A stretch of 64,000 nucleotides of DNA from Dermacentor variabilis (Eukaryota; Arthropoda; Arachnida; Ixodida; Ixodidae). The DNA is taken from NCBI RefSeq assembly GCF_050947875.1, contig NC_134574.1, forward strand, positions 149,204,434 through 149,268,433, read 5' to 3'. Below are positions 31,916 through 42,429 of the stretch, piece by piece (position 1 is the first letter of the stretch; each line of letters begins with the position of its first letter). The notes beneath the pieces were generated by a model, which saw nothing but the letters and a program-made list of their open reading frames with translations, was not told where the DNA came from and ran no database searches. The translations under genes were made by a program, and so were the position numbers.

Positions 31916-32378
31916 TTAAAAAACATGGTGCAAGATACCAATATAAAATACCGTAGATGGTAAACTTGTACTTTGCACCGTGTTTTCCAAATGTTTTTTT
32001 TAAGGCGACCACATTATTTGGCTCATTGTGCAACCCCCCCGGCATCAGAAAGCCGTGGCAGAAAAACGGCACGAAATGACGTCATCTTCATCTAACTAAC
32101 ATTTAAAAAAATCCGAGGGCACCTAAACATGTCCAATCGAACGCCGCTGAGTAATCTTTCGAGTTTTGCACTGCTAGAAATATTTCTGAGTTTTATTGTG
32201 GTGTAAGTTAGGGAACTTGGCGATTAAATTGGTGCGGGTGATTTTCGTTGTACAGTTTCTGCGTTAGTACGTTGGCTGTAGACCTGAATTCATGCGGAAG
32301 ATATTGCTGAGATATCACGGACGCCGCATGTCACCGATGTTCTGCGCGACAAGATAACCGAGGGAGCAGTCGTGGCCA
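31916..32378. other. No gene recognised
   Basis: Nothing identified between repeat Y and the hairpin. Confidence 0.45.
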
Positions 32379-32435
32379 CGAAGGGAGTATCGACGCGACG
32401 CCCCGCGGTGTCGCGTCGTCATATCTGCTCCTTCG
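32379..32435. repeat. Interrupted hairpin
   Basis: Inner stem CGACGCGAC (32391-32399) with GTCGCGTCG (32410-32418), 10-nt loop. Outer stem CGAAGGGAG (32379-32387) with CTCCTTCG (32428-32435). Role unknown. Confidence 0.65.
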
Positions 32436-32466
32436 AAGTACGTTGGTGAAATAGTGTCACTTCGAT

Positions 32467-32668
32467 GCCTTCTCCCCTCACGCAACGCCTGGCGCGCTAG
32501 CAAGGCAGCAGGTGTTCCGGTTCGCCCGCTCTGCTCCGTGAATGCCCAGGCCAGGAAGCCAGCGTGACGTGGCGGTGCAGCCAATGAGAATTTAAGTGCC
32601 GTTTCGCTGATACAGACGCCACCGGCTTTTTCGCTCAATAGTCCATTTCACGCTCTCGCATCAGAAAG
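32467..32668. repeat. Dispersed repeat X, copy 2
   Basis: Direct repeat of 30933-31130, diverged. See copy 1 for shared blocks. It runs straight into a minus-strand tRNA-like sequence. Confidence 0.75.
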
Positions 32669-32674
32669 TGAGCA

Positions 32675-32760
32675 CGCTGAGGATTCAAACCTCTGCCACA
32701 TTGCCAGTGGTACCACTTCGTAGACGATCGCGCTTACAGCCGCGCCACCGTTGCAACAGG
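32675..32760 (-). mobile_element. tRNA-like SINE head, minus strand, degenerate
   Basis: Read on the minus strand: GGTGGCGCGGCTGTAAGCGC (A-box-like), GATCGTCTACGAAGTGGTAC, then GAGGTTTGAATCCTCAG (B box flanked by a short T stem). The length between boxes and the extra loop resemble a class II tRNA. It is most likely a SINE head; no clean acceptor stem. Confidence 0.4.
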
Positions 32761-35404
32761 CAACAGTGATAAAAATCTTCGAGCCTGTGCATGCAGTTGG
32801 GCTCTGCCTGGCAGGCGATACCATATATAGAACAGCGAGCAGCAGCAGAGCGAGCCGGCGCCTTCTAGATATCAGGCCTGTGCGCTCTACTTCATGACAT
32901 CATGTTACTTGAACCGCAGTTTCCATTGCCAATTGGGAAGAGAAAGCCCATCACGCTGGGCTTAATCCGTGCGTGAAGAAAGCGGTGACGTCAAAATCAC
33001 GACATACTCGGAAGCATCCCCATTAGATTTTATCGGCCTCGGGCAAGGTAGCATGAGGCCATAGATCGGAGCGCACCGGCCTGATGCTTGCTAGAAGGTG
33101 TTGAGCGAGCAAGCGTCGAGCTGCAGCCGCTCGCTCTGCCTTTCGCGTTGTCGAGGGCCCTCAGACGCCGTCGCCGGAGCCAATGCGACGGCGACGAATA
33201 AGGTGCAGCGCACTGTCAAGGCCATGGTGCCGCTGGCAAACATACTGCCATCGGTCGACAACGTGGTGTCATCGTGCCGAAAAGTGGTGTCATCGAGAAA
33301 TAGCACTCAATGCGATGTGCGTGAAACACTACCATAATGAGAACTCCACAAATAAAAAGCTTAGAAATCGCAATCTGAACGGTTTGTCGTCTTTCCTTGT
33401 TGCGATCTCCTAAGCAGGAACACTACACAAGGAAACATAACGCAGCAGCACTGAACTCAGCAACATTTCGCCGCAACGTTAAACGCAGCGACATAACTCA
33501 ACGGCACACTCAGCGACGAGTAATGCTCTCGCGTTGGGACATCATAATAATTGCTTAGGTGCTCCCACAGTTTCTTTTTTTTTCTGTCTGAAATGCTTGT
33601 GCTTATGTTAGAGCTGGGACAATGTATAGAATCCAGCAGCTACCCCTGCTTCGGATGCTCTCGCACTCCACAGCCGGTAGCACAAGTGTAATTCACACTG
33701 TACAGTGTGATGTTATTACTCTCCAAAACAATTTTAGTCTTTGGCAAAAACCGCGTCCAACAAACGAGGTAGTCACGTAGCGCATCTACAGAAAACAATT
33801 TCAACGTTTGTCAAAGTCAACAGCAACTGGCGGAACTTATTCTGTGTCAGAACAGTTCCCGGGCTGTAGCGACCATCACCAGTTTCAAGATATTCATTCA
33901 CAAAGTATGCGGCGAAATACGTGGGCGTCCCAACTACTTTTGTGCTCAATTGCTGAAAACTGCAGCTCGCTAAATAAGTAAGCGGAACAACAGTTTATAT
34001 TTGCCTCAAGTTTCACGGGGCATATCTCGAAACCCGTGTGATGCTGAAAATTCGTTCAAACTGGATACGCCTTGTAACCTCACCCACTGCGATTTGAAAA
34101 TTGCAAGATGTGCCATAAGTTATTAATCAAAAAGTTAATTAGTGAGTTTTCGTTACTTATTCGATTATAGATTTTTATTTCTCGTGCGAGTAATGGCCCT
34201 CTCTTCGAGTAATCCAGATCAAGGACCAACATTAGGCTGTCTGCCATGGACGTACGATTCTTAAAAATTTTGTATTTAAAATAAACAAAAAGAAAAGAAA
34301 AGAGGTGGCGTCTCCTATGCTACGCGAGCAGAACATCGAGGCACTCTATTCTAAGCCGCTCAAAACCAATTATGTTCATATTTGAATCACTTTTCGTGAC
34401 TTAATGAATGCTAGAATTATTTTATTTCCAGCATATGTGCCAACACTATACTTTAGAACACATGCGAATACAAAAAATGTTTTATTTGTTACGCTCTATT
34501 TCTTGCGTGACCTTATTTTTTATTCCCACGCTTAAACAAATCCCGTGAAATCAAGAAACTAATTATGCGAGTTCCACGCACCATGGGAACTGGTGAACTT
34601 GAAGCTCTCCTGATGTAGGCAGCTTGTATTGATCCTGTATAGGCGTTGGCGTTCATGTTACATCAGTGCAGATACTGTGTTACGTTGTGTAAATATCACT
34701 TTTACGTTGCGTAGACGCGATGTTGATGTCACGCATGGATGTCATTTCTTGCGTTAAAACCATACACGATAATGAAGTTAGTCGACTTTGTAATTTCTTA
34801 GGCGAAGCGAATGATAGCCACGACTTCTCATTCGGTCATATGCACTACAGAGACAGGGTTCCATCTCGCCCTTGATACAGAGACGGTGCTGGTGTCGAGG
34901 TGCAGGTAGAATTGCAACTACAGCGTGTGTGCTTACTGAGAAGTCAGATATGGTTTGCGGCTATTGCTTCAGTGTGAAGTGAGGGCTGCTGTCAAAGCTA
35001 GAAATATGTGATCCCTGGACAGATGAAGTCTGCGGGCACCGATCAACTCTAGGTTGAGTCACAGTGGGAGCTGAGTAAAACAGGGTGGCATGCAACACCT
35101 GCCAGTCTGCAGTCTGTCCTTCAAAACACATATGACTACTCATTTGAAACTAAGTTTATTAGAAGCGCCAGATAATGAGTCATTTCGGCTTAATACGTGC
35201 ACATGGTGCCCTTGTCATCAATACTAAGTGTATTTATCGAGGAGCACACAATCCTTCTTACCAAACCTTTGAGTGCTTCCTTCTTGCTCCGTCCTTTCAC
35301 AAATATTCATGAATGCTAAAGATGTGTTTCCATCCTTTTCTGTCTCTCTCTTCCTTTGGAAATACTTACTGCTTTCGCGAGTGATTATAGTGTAGATAAC
35401 ATGC
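32761..35404. other. Unassigned stretch
   Basis: No gene recognised. 33098-33337 (plus) and 33306-33091 (minus) are open over the same GC-rich DNA and look like chance frames. 34000-34230 reads like a non-coding repeat segment (GGGGCATATCTCGAAACC, AGTTAATTAGTGAGTTTTCG), but I found no second copy here. Confidence 0.45.
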
Positions 35405-35575
35405 TGTGGTGGCTCTGTGCCTATGGCGCCCTTCAGCTATGCAGGAAGTCGCAAGTTCGCTTCTCGGCCACTGCGGCCGGATCTCATCGAGTCTAAAATG
35501 CACAATCGCCCATGTACTTTGGTTCAGGTGACGACTTTAGAATACCAGCCTGTGGCAAAAATTGTCATTGGTCTA
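35405..35575 (+). mobile_element. Old Ruka-type SINE, strongly diverged
   Basis: GGTGGCTCTGTGCCTATGGC (A-box region), GCAAGTTCGCTTCTCGGCCA (B-box region and 3' stem), CTGCGGCCGGATCTCATCGA, GCCCATGTACTTTGGTTCAG and TAGAATACCAGCCTGTGGCA follow the block order of the Ruka copies but with many substitutions. No TSD seen. Confidence 0.55.
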
Positions 35576-35771
35576 GCAGGTACGTTAACCTGTGCTTGCG
35601 AAAACTTGTTATTGTAGTAGTCCCTAAATTTCACGTGATCTAAGGATGAATCCTTTCCGCTTCGTCTTATCACAGGCATCCGCGTGAAATAAGTATATAC
35701 CAGCTTTAAAAGCCAGCAAATATGAATCTGAACGGTGCTGACTGCACAGAGCGGACACCGTGCGCTCAGCG

Positions 35772-36371
35772 ATGAACGGCACTAAGCGCCGCACTAAGAC
35801 CGTAAAAACGTTTCGAGGCACTCAGATGCACAGGGTCCAAGCTCGTGACGTCAGACAAGCGGGGACGACTTGCTGTCCTCTCCGCGGAGTCCTACCTAGA
35901 AAAGCGGGAAAAGCTGTGCAGGACAAATTTTGTGTCGTACGAACAGCGTCGAACGCCAGGAACAAATGGGAAGCTGCGAGGCTTTGCGAAGATATAGGTT
36001 GGTCCGGTATAGCTTCCATGGTGAAGAACAGCCAAGGCCTTGTGTTAACCCGGTCCTTGACGTCTAAGACACACAAGGAAGACTGCTTGTTCCCAGTGAT
36101 TACCTCCAAGAAAGGTAAATGGAAACGTTCCTCTGGGGAGCACCTCCAGAAGTGTGTCGGAATCCTAGTGTTGGATGACCCCTTCCTCATCAGACGACTT
36201 ATATTTTTCGTTAGCCCACTGGCAGGTCATGCAAACCGTAAGGGAGAGCATTGGCGTCAATGTAAGCTTACTTGTAACCTTACATTTACGCCAATTACAT
36301 TAGCTTACAAAGATTACATTACATTGAAAGAACGTCAGCTTACGTGTCTGACGTGGTTTTTTGCCACTTGA
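35772..36371 (+). CDS. 199-codon open frame, unidentified
   Basis: Open from ATG at 35772 (MNGTKRRTKTVKTFRG) to the stop at 36371. The N-terminus is basic; the middle contains GWSGIASMVKNSQGLV and ITSKKGKWKRSSGEHLQKC. No domain recognised, no membrane segment clear. The minus strand is also open at 36190-35822 (122 codons), which lowers confidence. The end overlaps an inverted repeat at 36258-36310 (TGTAAGCTTAC ... TTAGCTTACA). May be a TE remnant, an exon or chance. Confidence 0.25.
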   Translation: MNGTKRRTKTVKTFRGTQMHRVQARDVRQAGTTCCPLRGVLPRKAGKAVQDKFCVVRTASNARNKWEAARLCEDIGWSGIASMVKNSQGLVLTRSLTSKTHKEDCLFPVITSKKGKWKRSSGEHLQKCVGILVLDDPFLIRRLIFFVSPLAGHANRKGEHWRQCKLTCNLTFTPITLAYKDYITLKERQLTCLTWFFAT

Positions 36372-38966
36372 GGCCTCTCGGTCACCTGGCGATGAAGTAA
36401 AGGTATCTGTAGTTATATTATAGTACCGTACACACGAACACTGCCAGGAAAGCGGTATCACCACTCCAAAACCATAGAGCGAGCAGCGAAACGAACCCCA
36501 CCAGCCACTACGATAGCGGCCATATTTCTCACTACGTAATGATGATGATGTTAGTTTTGATTTTGCCAGCGCCACCTCTCGGTCGCATACTTTAGTTCAC
36601 AATGACACCGCTATTCTTATTTCCGTTGCACTGTGGAAGGTAATGTTTCCCTTCTCTAAGTTTATGTAGGTGTTCTGTGAGAACACGTGATCTGGCTTTG
36701 GAGGACAAGGGGAGAGCAAGGTTCGCGCCGCGCGCGAGAGATGGCAGCAGGAGCGCCCGCAGCTAGAGCAGCGCGCGGATGATGACCTTGGTTACGGCGA
36801 GGCTGACGGCGACGGCGACGCGAAGCGCGGGAACGGGCGCCAAAGAGCTGCGCTCTAAAAATATGTTATGTCTCAGGCGATTAAACCCTGAGAGAATAAT
36901 TCGTCTGGGGCAAAGCACTGCGTGCACAATTGTGCGCGCCAAGATAATAGTTCAAAAACATAAACACGGATGAAAAGGCTCAGAAGTTGTTGCATACACC
37001 TTGAAATAGTTCTCGTTGCACTTGTGCTACGAGCTTAAGGAATAAGTGATAAATGTTTTATTAAGACAACTTTGAAGTTACACAGCTGGGTGTTTGCTGT
37101 CTGTACTTCGTCATGTAGTGAGTTCACTTCTTTCATTGCTTTTCACAATGTTTTAATTGAGGCATTAAATCAGGCAGATCACCGCCCAAGCACTCCGTAC
37201 AGATGGTCAATCATTGAAGCTGAAGCGTGCGGGCTCGGTGTTTATCACTGGGTTAATCCCGGCGTTTCACTAAACGACGGCTTGGTAGGCTCCGGATCCT
37301 CGGTACGCAGTTGTTGCTTGCACTAGGTAGGACGAGTCTGTTCTCATGCTCGGGCTGCAGCATCGGCATGGCGTAGAAGAGCTCGTTCCCGGTTCTGCTC
37401 TCGGCGTTTCTGATCAAAAGCTGCCTGCTCCTCAGGCGAACGTATGACTCATGGCCTACCCATTTCGGAGCCGGAGAGAAACTGCTGCGCGTGCGCTCGG
37501 CTACGATGGTGAGCAACGACATCACTACTGGCGGAGCTAATCGCGTGCCTCTCTCTCTTTCTTTCTGTCGCGCATGCGCATCGAGTTGCGCCAGAGGAGT
37601 TGTCAGCATACAGGAGACAGACGGACGGATGGACGAATCGGCTAGCCACATACAGTTTCGCCGAAAAAGCCGACGCATTAAACTGACACGAAAATCAGAT
37701 TTCGAGGATTGCAGACTGCGTTCGCTGCTACCGTTGTGCTTCAAGTGCCACTTGCTTTTTGTGGGCGCAAGTTTGCCCAATGAAGAGTTAGTTTCGTCAA
37801 TCACAGTTCTTGCTACTATAACTTCACTGTCAGTACAACATGACAATATAACTCTTGCTAGTCATGAAGAGCCTTCTTCAGTACTTAAATGCAAGACACT
37901 TCTTTGCCTTGTCCGAGCCAAGGTAAACGCGAGGTCTTCTGAGATCACAAAGTTTGTGGCCGATGCGCGCGCACCCCCACGTGGCCCCACGCACCGGCTC
38001 GCTTGCCGTTACAGACTTCCCAACCTAAGCTAGGCGGCGCTACGCTGGCGATCACTTATTTGCATCTGGTTTGAAACGGTGGAGTGACAAATAGTCGCCT
38101 AGCGTGCCATGGACACTGCTGAGCAGCGTCGCTCGCGGAGTCAAATGAAAAAGTCGCCAGGCAGCGCGGTCAGGTATAGGCGTGTTGCTTAAGGGGAGTA
38201 CGGCCTGCGAGATTGAGCATCCCGTGCATTTGTTCGCGCAAGCCGGCCGATCAGTGCCACAACAGCCTCGACACACGAAAGGCCGACAACCGCCTGTCAA
38301 ATTCTACATATTTTCCGGTAGGTATAGTGCAGACAGGAGAGCAGACAAGCATGCACCACTGCTGTTGTTCACAGAGTCAAGTAACTCGCATCTTCCTCAC
38401 TTTCGCATGTCAATTTGTTTAACGTTCTCGCATGCGAATTTTTCATCAGTGTCGCGCAGTTAGTCGAGAGGACTTTCCCATGTAAGCAGGGTCCATTAAT
38501 AAAGGGGACATGGGGGCCCGTAGCCTCCACTAGGTGCGATCGCTGAGCAGCAGAAGCGGCAGCTTCGTGCAGATGCTGCGAATGGCGTGAGGGGATGCGA
38601 TCTCACTGCATGTTAAAAACGAAAACGGAGAAAGAGGCCAATGATTCGTCGAAGAATAAAAAAACTACGACAGAGCCCGTCTATTGCTGCATAACACCAC
38701 CGTCGAAACGAGGTACGCACATGGCGTCATCCGCCAGGAGCTCTAGCGGCAGCTGCGGCGGCCACCATAACTTCAGTCGCGAGTTCGCGCTGCCTACGTG
38801 AGCAGGCCTGTGTGGGCAAACAGTTGCCAATACGTACAAACCATCCGACAAGCCAAAGTCTCTTTCTGACTCGGCTAACGAGCGGTACGTCGCACGTCAT
38901 GCGCTTAAGCGCGTACGCGAGTTCGTTTATTGAACCAGCAAAATCGTTCTTTGAAAGCGATGTGGG
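36372..38966. other. Unassigned stretch
   Basis: No recognised gene. A 197-codon minus frame (37846-37253) and a 180-codon plus frame (37491-38033) overlap each other, neither with a motif. GC-rich (GGCGACGGCGACG) at 36806-36820. Confidence 0.45.
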
Positions 38967-39838
38967 ATGCGCGACTTTGTCGACCCGCTCAGAATCAAAG
39001 ATGAGCTTCGGTGCGGTGTTCGACTGCTTCGGGTATATCTCGCCGACACCAAGGCTTACCTCGTGAATGCAACGAGCTTCATGACCAGCGAGCAACTGAA
39101 AGCTGGAAAGTCGATGGAAGGCCACAGTTATCTGACGAGCGGCTGGGTGCAGTAGCCGCGCATGAAAATGCTTGCAGACAGCGTGGTCCTTGCTGGAAAG
39201 GGGAATTTTCATTCGTTTTATTGCGATGGCGCTTCTCGGGCATCAAACCGTGGGAAGCCCGCGTGGATTGTGTCACACTTGTCGAATGTCTCGGCCATCG
39301 CGAAGAAGGTCCAGTTGCTCGGGCTATATTAAATGGTGTTTCTGCAGTATACGAGTAAGTAAATAAACGCACGGTGCCGTGTACGAATTTAGCAGCGCGA
39401 CGCTAGTGTTTAGCGTTAGTATCAGAGATGCTCGGGGTTTTCGGGACAAGCAAGTGTCTCCTATGTTTAAATTCCCTTCGGCGTAACATGATCGCCTTTA
39501 TTACGCAATTTACTGCGTGTTGTCCACTTCATTCGTGTAGGGTAGCATTAACGTTGCTTCACACACACGCACAAAATAACTCGAAAACTAAACGCGGATT
39601 CCCTTATTATTATATTAATTTTTATCTTTCAGCCATTCTGCTGGTCTTGCCAAAACAATTTTCAGGCCCTCCTGGGTTCGTCATTCCCAATCATTCAACA
39701 AGAAAGCCACGCACACCATTGCTTCTCATAAACGGCGAGGTGATGGCTGCAAACTGCACCTGTAAATCAGGGCTTGGAGAGACATGCTCGCACATATCTG
39801 ATATGCCCTTTTACTTTGAGGCTGTAGCGAAGAAGTGA
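38967..39838 (+). pseudogene. Broken SWIM zinc-finger protein gene
   Basis: Two pieces of one protein. Piece 1 (38967-39155) reads MRDFVDPLRIKDELRCGVRL, then LADTKAYLVNATSFMTSEQL, then SMEGHSYLTSGWVQ, a TAG stop, and continues in frame as PRMKMLADSVVLAGKG to about 39206. Piece 2 (about 39685-39838) has NHSTRKPRTPLLLINGEV and NCTCKSGLGETCSHISDMPF, a SWIM zinc finger (CxC...CxH), stopping at 39838. The ~480 bp between may be an intron (acceptor-like TTTTTATCTTTCAG at about 39630) or an insertion; no clear donor fits. SWIM proteins of this style occur as repeated gene copies, often with a YqaJ nuclease domain, in some animal genomes; that domain is not seen here. Dead because of the stop and short C-terminus. 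Confidence 0.55.
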
Positions 39839-40139
39839 GATAACCGGGTATCGAGAAGAACCCAACATGGGTAACATTGCTGTCACCGGGATTCGTTCTT
39901 GTGTGATTGCTGCAGCAAAACACATCACAGTTCAACATGACACCGAAACTCAGTTGACGCACTGCCACGGTACGTGTAGTCTGTCCGCATACGGAAACAC
40001 TGTACTAGGCCTGTTCAATAAACAAATACCAACAGCACCGCACACGAAACACTGTATAGCGTCCGTGCTAATATATCAGCGACTCGTTAAGTCCACAACG
40101 AGAACGTCAGGCCTAACGACAGGGATCCCATTTTGGCGC
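39839..40139. other. No gene recognised
   Basis: Short flank downstream of the SWIM fragment. Nothing identified. Confidence 0.45.
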
Positions 40140-40305
40140 GAGAATGACCGCTAGTATTTTTGCGACGCCGCGCAATTGATGCGACGCGACCGACGCGCCA
40201 TCTAGTGCCGCAGCCGCGAAGCCTGAGCATGGGCTTCGAAATGCATCGTGCACCGGTGCGTGTGAACCCTCAGAAGCGCGCCTTTCGGCAACCTTTCGGC
40301 AATTA
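40140..40305 (-). repeat. Inverted copy of the repeat at about 25345-25500
   Basis: On the minus strand it reads ACGCACCGGTG, ATGCATTTCGAAGC, CAGGCTTCGCGGC and GGCACTAGATGGCGC, matching the same words in the same order at 25418-25487 on the plus strand. Family not identified. Confidence 0.65.
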
Positions 40306-40309
40306 TAAG

Positions 40310-40658
40310 CCAATTGGCCTATAATTTTTCAGTCCTTTATCGTCTCTCTTTTTGTGGATTAGTATAATCTTGGCATTCTTCCAGTTCCTTCGGACCCTTG
40401 AAGTCCTGAGACATTTCGTATAAAGGCCCGCAAGCTTTTCAAGCATGATGTCTCCTCCATCTTTGATTAAGTCGATTGTTATTCTGACTTCTCCTGCCCA
40501 ATTTCATCGTTTCATATCTACTAAGGTCCTTCCAACTTCATCCCAAATTGTAGGAGGACCCTCCGTAACTCGTTCCTTACTACTTTCAATGGAGATATGC
40601 TGGCTGCTCTGGGTATTATACAGGTCAGTTTAGAATTCGTCCGCTGCTTTTACTATAT
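40310..40658 (-). pseudogene. RTE LINE RT N-terminal part (3' piece)
   Basis: Reads KAADEF (stop) TDLYNTQ, TIWDEVGRTLVDMK, GGDIMLEKLAGLYTKCL, then NWKNAKIILIHKKRDDKGLK and NYRPIG (RT-1). Compare WKNANTILIHKKGEAKDLKN in the RTE copy at 23.4 kb. At least two stops. Everything after RT-1, including the catalytic FADD block, is missing. Confidence 0.8.
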
Positions 40659-40955
40659 TGTAACGTCGTTCTCGAACAACTTCACGATGCACCGATGGTG
40701 GGACACCTTGTAGGTTTGCGTACATACCACCACGTACGACCCATACCTTCTGGCCGGGTCTCTACCGCTCTGTGCCTCGTTATGTCGCAACTTGCGGAAT
40801 GTGTCAGCGCCGGAAGAAACCTCCCCTGCCACTGTCGGCCGACTCCATCCAATTCAACTTCCCTATGAACCATTCTTTCGCGTAGGCCTCGACCTGCTTG
40901 GCCTTTCTCCAACGTCGGCTAGAGGGAATAAGTGGATCGCTGTCGCTACTGATTA

Positions 40956-41545
40956 AGGCCGATCCACACGGTGGACCAAATTGCTCTTTTGGACCACGGT
41001 CCGCGCATCACGTGATAGGACGCCACCAGTTCGTGCGGACCGCCGTTGGCCCGCGCAAGACCGCGGCCCTCGCGGTCCAAGAAATCGCCGAGGCTTTTCC
41101 CGCTTCAGTTATGCCGGCGGACCGCATGCAAACCGCAGCGATTTTGGCGTAGCCAACGAATTTTGTCCGGCAACAGAGTGTCTTCAGCCAAATCCAATCT
41201 AGTTTTCGGCTGAGCAAAACCCAGTCGTTTCATGTCCGCCGTTCCGCCTATACGTGCGTGCAGCAGATATGTTTTTTTTAACACCATGTACTCTTGGAGT
41301 GACGAGGAGGTTCTTTATTTTGTATCCCTCGTTGAGCAGTTCCGGGCTTAGTGGGACTCGAGCCGGAATGATTACGATGATAACGCGAAAAAGCGTTAGT
41401 GTATAGCTGGTTGGTCTGCTCTGCCATCTGCTATGGCGGTCCGCCGTGTGGATGTGCTCTGCGCCGGACTGGACCGCGGTGGGCCGTGACGTCGCATCAT
41501 GTGACCGATCGGCCCGCACACTTGGTCCGTCGTGTGGATCGGCCT
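40956..41545. mobile_element. 590-bp PIF/Harbinger-like non-autonomous element
   Basis: Inserted exactly in the gypsy integrase. TTA at 40953-40955 and 41546-41548 is a 3-bp target duplication; removing the element and one TTA restores GAT TAC GCG in the integrase frame. The ends are inverted repeats: 22 of the first 24 bases match (both start AGGCCGATCCACACG), with looser symmetry for ~100 bp (GGTCC/GGACC words). A 3-bp TWA-type duplication is characteristic of PIF/Harbinger. No DDE transposase frame is present, so movement would need an enzyme from elsewhere. Confidence 0.88.
41286..41399 (+). pseudogene. MADF/Myb-like DNA-binding protein start in the Harbinger-like element
   Basis: ATG at 41286 opens MYSWSDEEVLYFVSLVEQFR, then Ala, a TAG stop (41349-41351), and continues in frame as WDSSRNDYDDNAKKR before another stop. 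This matches the opening helix and W..Y...K spacing of MADF/Myb-SANT-like domains; the stop sits where the family often has Leu before Trp. Autonomous Harbinger elements encode a transposase plus a Myb-like partner that helps it reach the nucleus and bind ends. I infer this is a relic of that second gene, left by internal deletion. Confidence 0.6.
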
Positions 41546-42429
41546 TTACGCGGCACGCTACGCGACACAAAGGCGTTGCCGACTAGTTGCGCAACTGACG
41601 TCACCGATTTTCTCCTTCACGACGTTATTCTCCAGCACGGTGCACCTCGACAATTACTTACAAACCGCGGCCGCTCGTTCTCGTCTCGAGTTGTGGACGA
41701 CCTCCTCCACCCTTCTGCCACTGAGCACAAGCTGTCCATCGCCTACCACCCACAAACGAATGGTCTTACGGAACGTCTCAACCGAACACTCACAGAGATG
41801 CTGTCGATGTACATTTCCAACGATCACCGCGACTGGGACGCGACGCTGGCCTACGTGACATTCGCATAAACTCCGTCCCGACATGACACCGCAGGATATT
41901 CACCCTTTTATCTTTTGTATGGTCTCGACCCCACTTTGCCCTTTGACACCATCCTACCTTCTGTGCCCCGCGCTGACACTAAGTACGCTCGTGAAGTCGT
42001 CAATCGCGCTCACATGGCGCGTCAAGTCGCCCGATCTCGCTTATTAGCCTCGCAACATATGCAAGAAAGAGCGTTAGGACCGGTGCCATCGCGATGTTTA
42101 GTTCGCCCCAGGTGCTTGGGTGCTGCTTTGGTCACCATTTCGTCGGGTCGGCCTGTCCCAGAAGCTTCTCTCTCGCTACACAGGACCTTATGAAGTCGTA
42201 CAACAAGTTAACGATGTCAATTATAAGATCGCGCCGTTACAGTTCCATCCATGCTCAAGTTCGCCGCTTGTTAACGTCGTGTACGTTTCGCGGCTGAAGC
42301 CATACTTCCATGCGCCTTCCATGCGCCGAGGCGGCGATTCACAACCCGGGAGTCCTGTTACAGAAGGATGAAATAAGAGAGAAAGAGAGAGGAAGAAGAT
42401 CGTGAGACGCTGGCTGCTGCGTGTTGTTA

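Larger units (their letters stand above)
40661..42371 (+). pseudogene. Gypsy integrase
   Basis: Inserts the cDNA into chromosomes. Zinc-binding part: VLEQLHDAPMVGHL, then in another frame FWPGLYRSVPRYVATCGMCQ (CxxC at 40793-40804). Core: YEPFFRVGLDLLGLSP (first Asp) and GNKWIAVATD, then the 590-bp insertion splits the Tyr codon. It resumes RYATQRRC/TKALPTSCATDVTDFL, HGAPRQLLTNRGRSF, HPQTNGLTERLNRT (Glu). The second catalytic Asp is Asn (AAC at 41663-41665). TAA at 41867-41869 lies in frame before TPSRHDTAGYSPFYLLYG. Frameshifts near 40700, 40860 and 42100 add to the damage. Not functional. Confidence 0.88.
40661..42372 (+). mobile_element. Ty3/gypsy LTR-retrotransposon pol fragment, interrupted
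   Basis: Integrase coding sequence in two blocks, 40661-40955 and 41549-42372, around a 590-bp element. Upstream gag, protease, RT and RNase H are absent, so the fragment is 5'-truncated. After the integrase C-terminus (VNVVYVSRLKPYFHAPSMRR) the frame stops at 42371. The following GAAATAAGAGAGAAAGAGAG purine tract and sequence up to about 42430 may include the start of a 3' LTR (TGTTACAGAAGG near 42356), not proved. Confidence 0.88.

Noticed and set aside
37253..38033. 197-codon minus frame and 180-codon plus frame
   Set aside because: They overlap each other on GC-rich DNA and neither has a motif, plausible start or family resemblance.
38727..39212. 161-codon minus-strand frame
   Set aside because: Antisense to the SWIM fragment; Ala-rich N-terminus in reverse, no motif. 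The plus strand has the recognisable protein.
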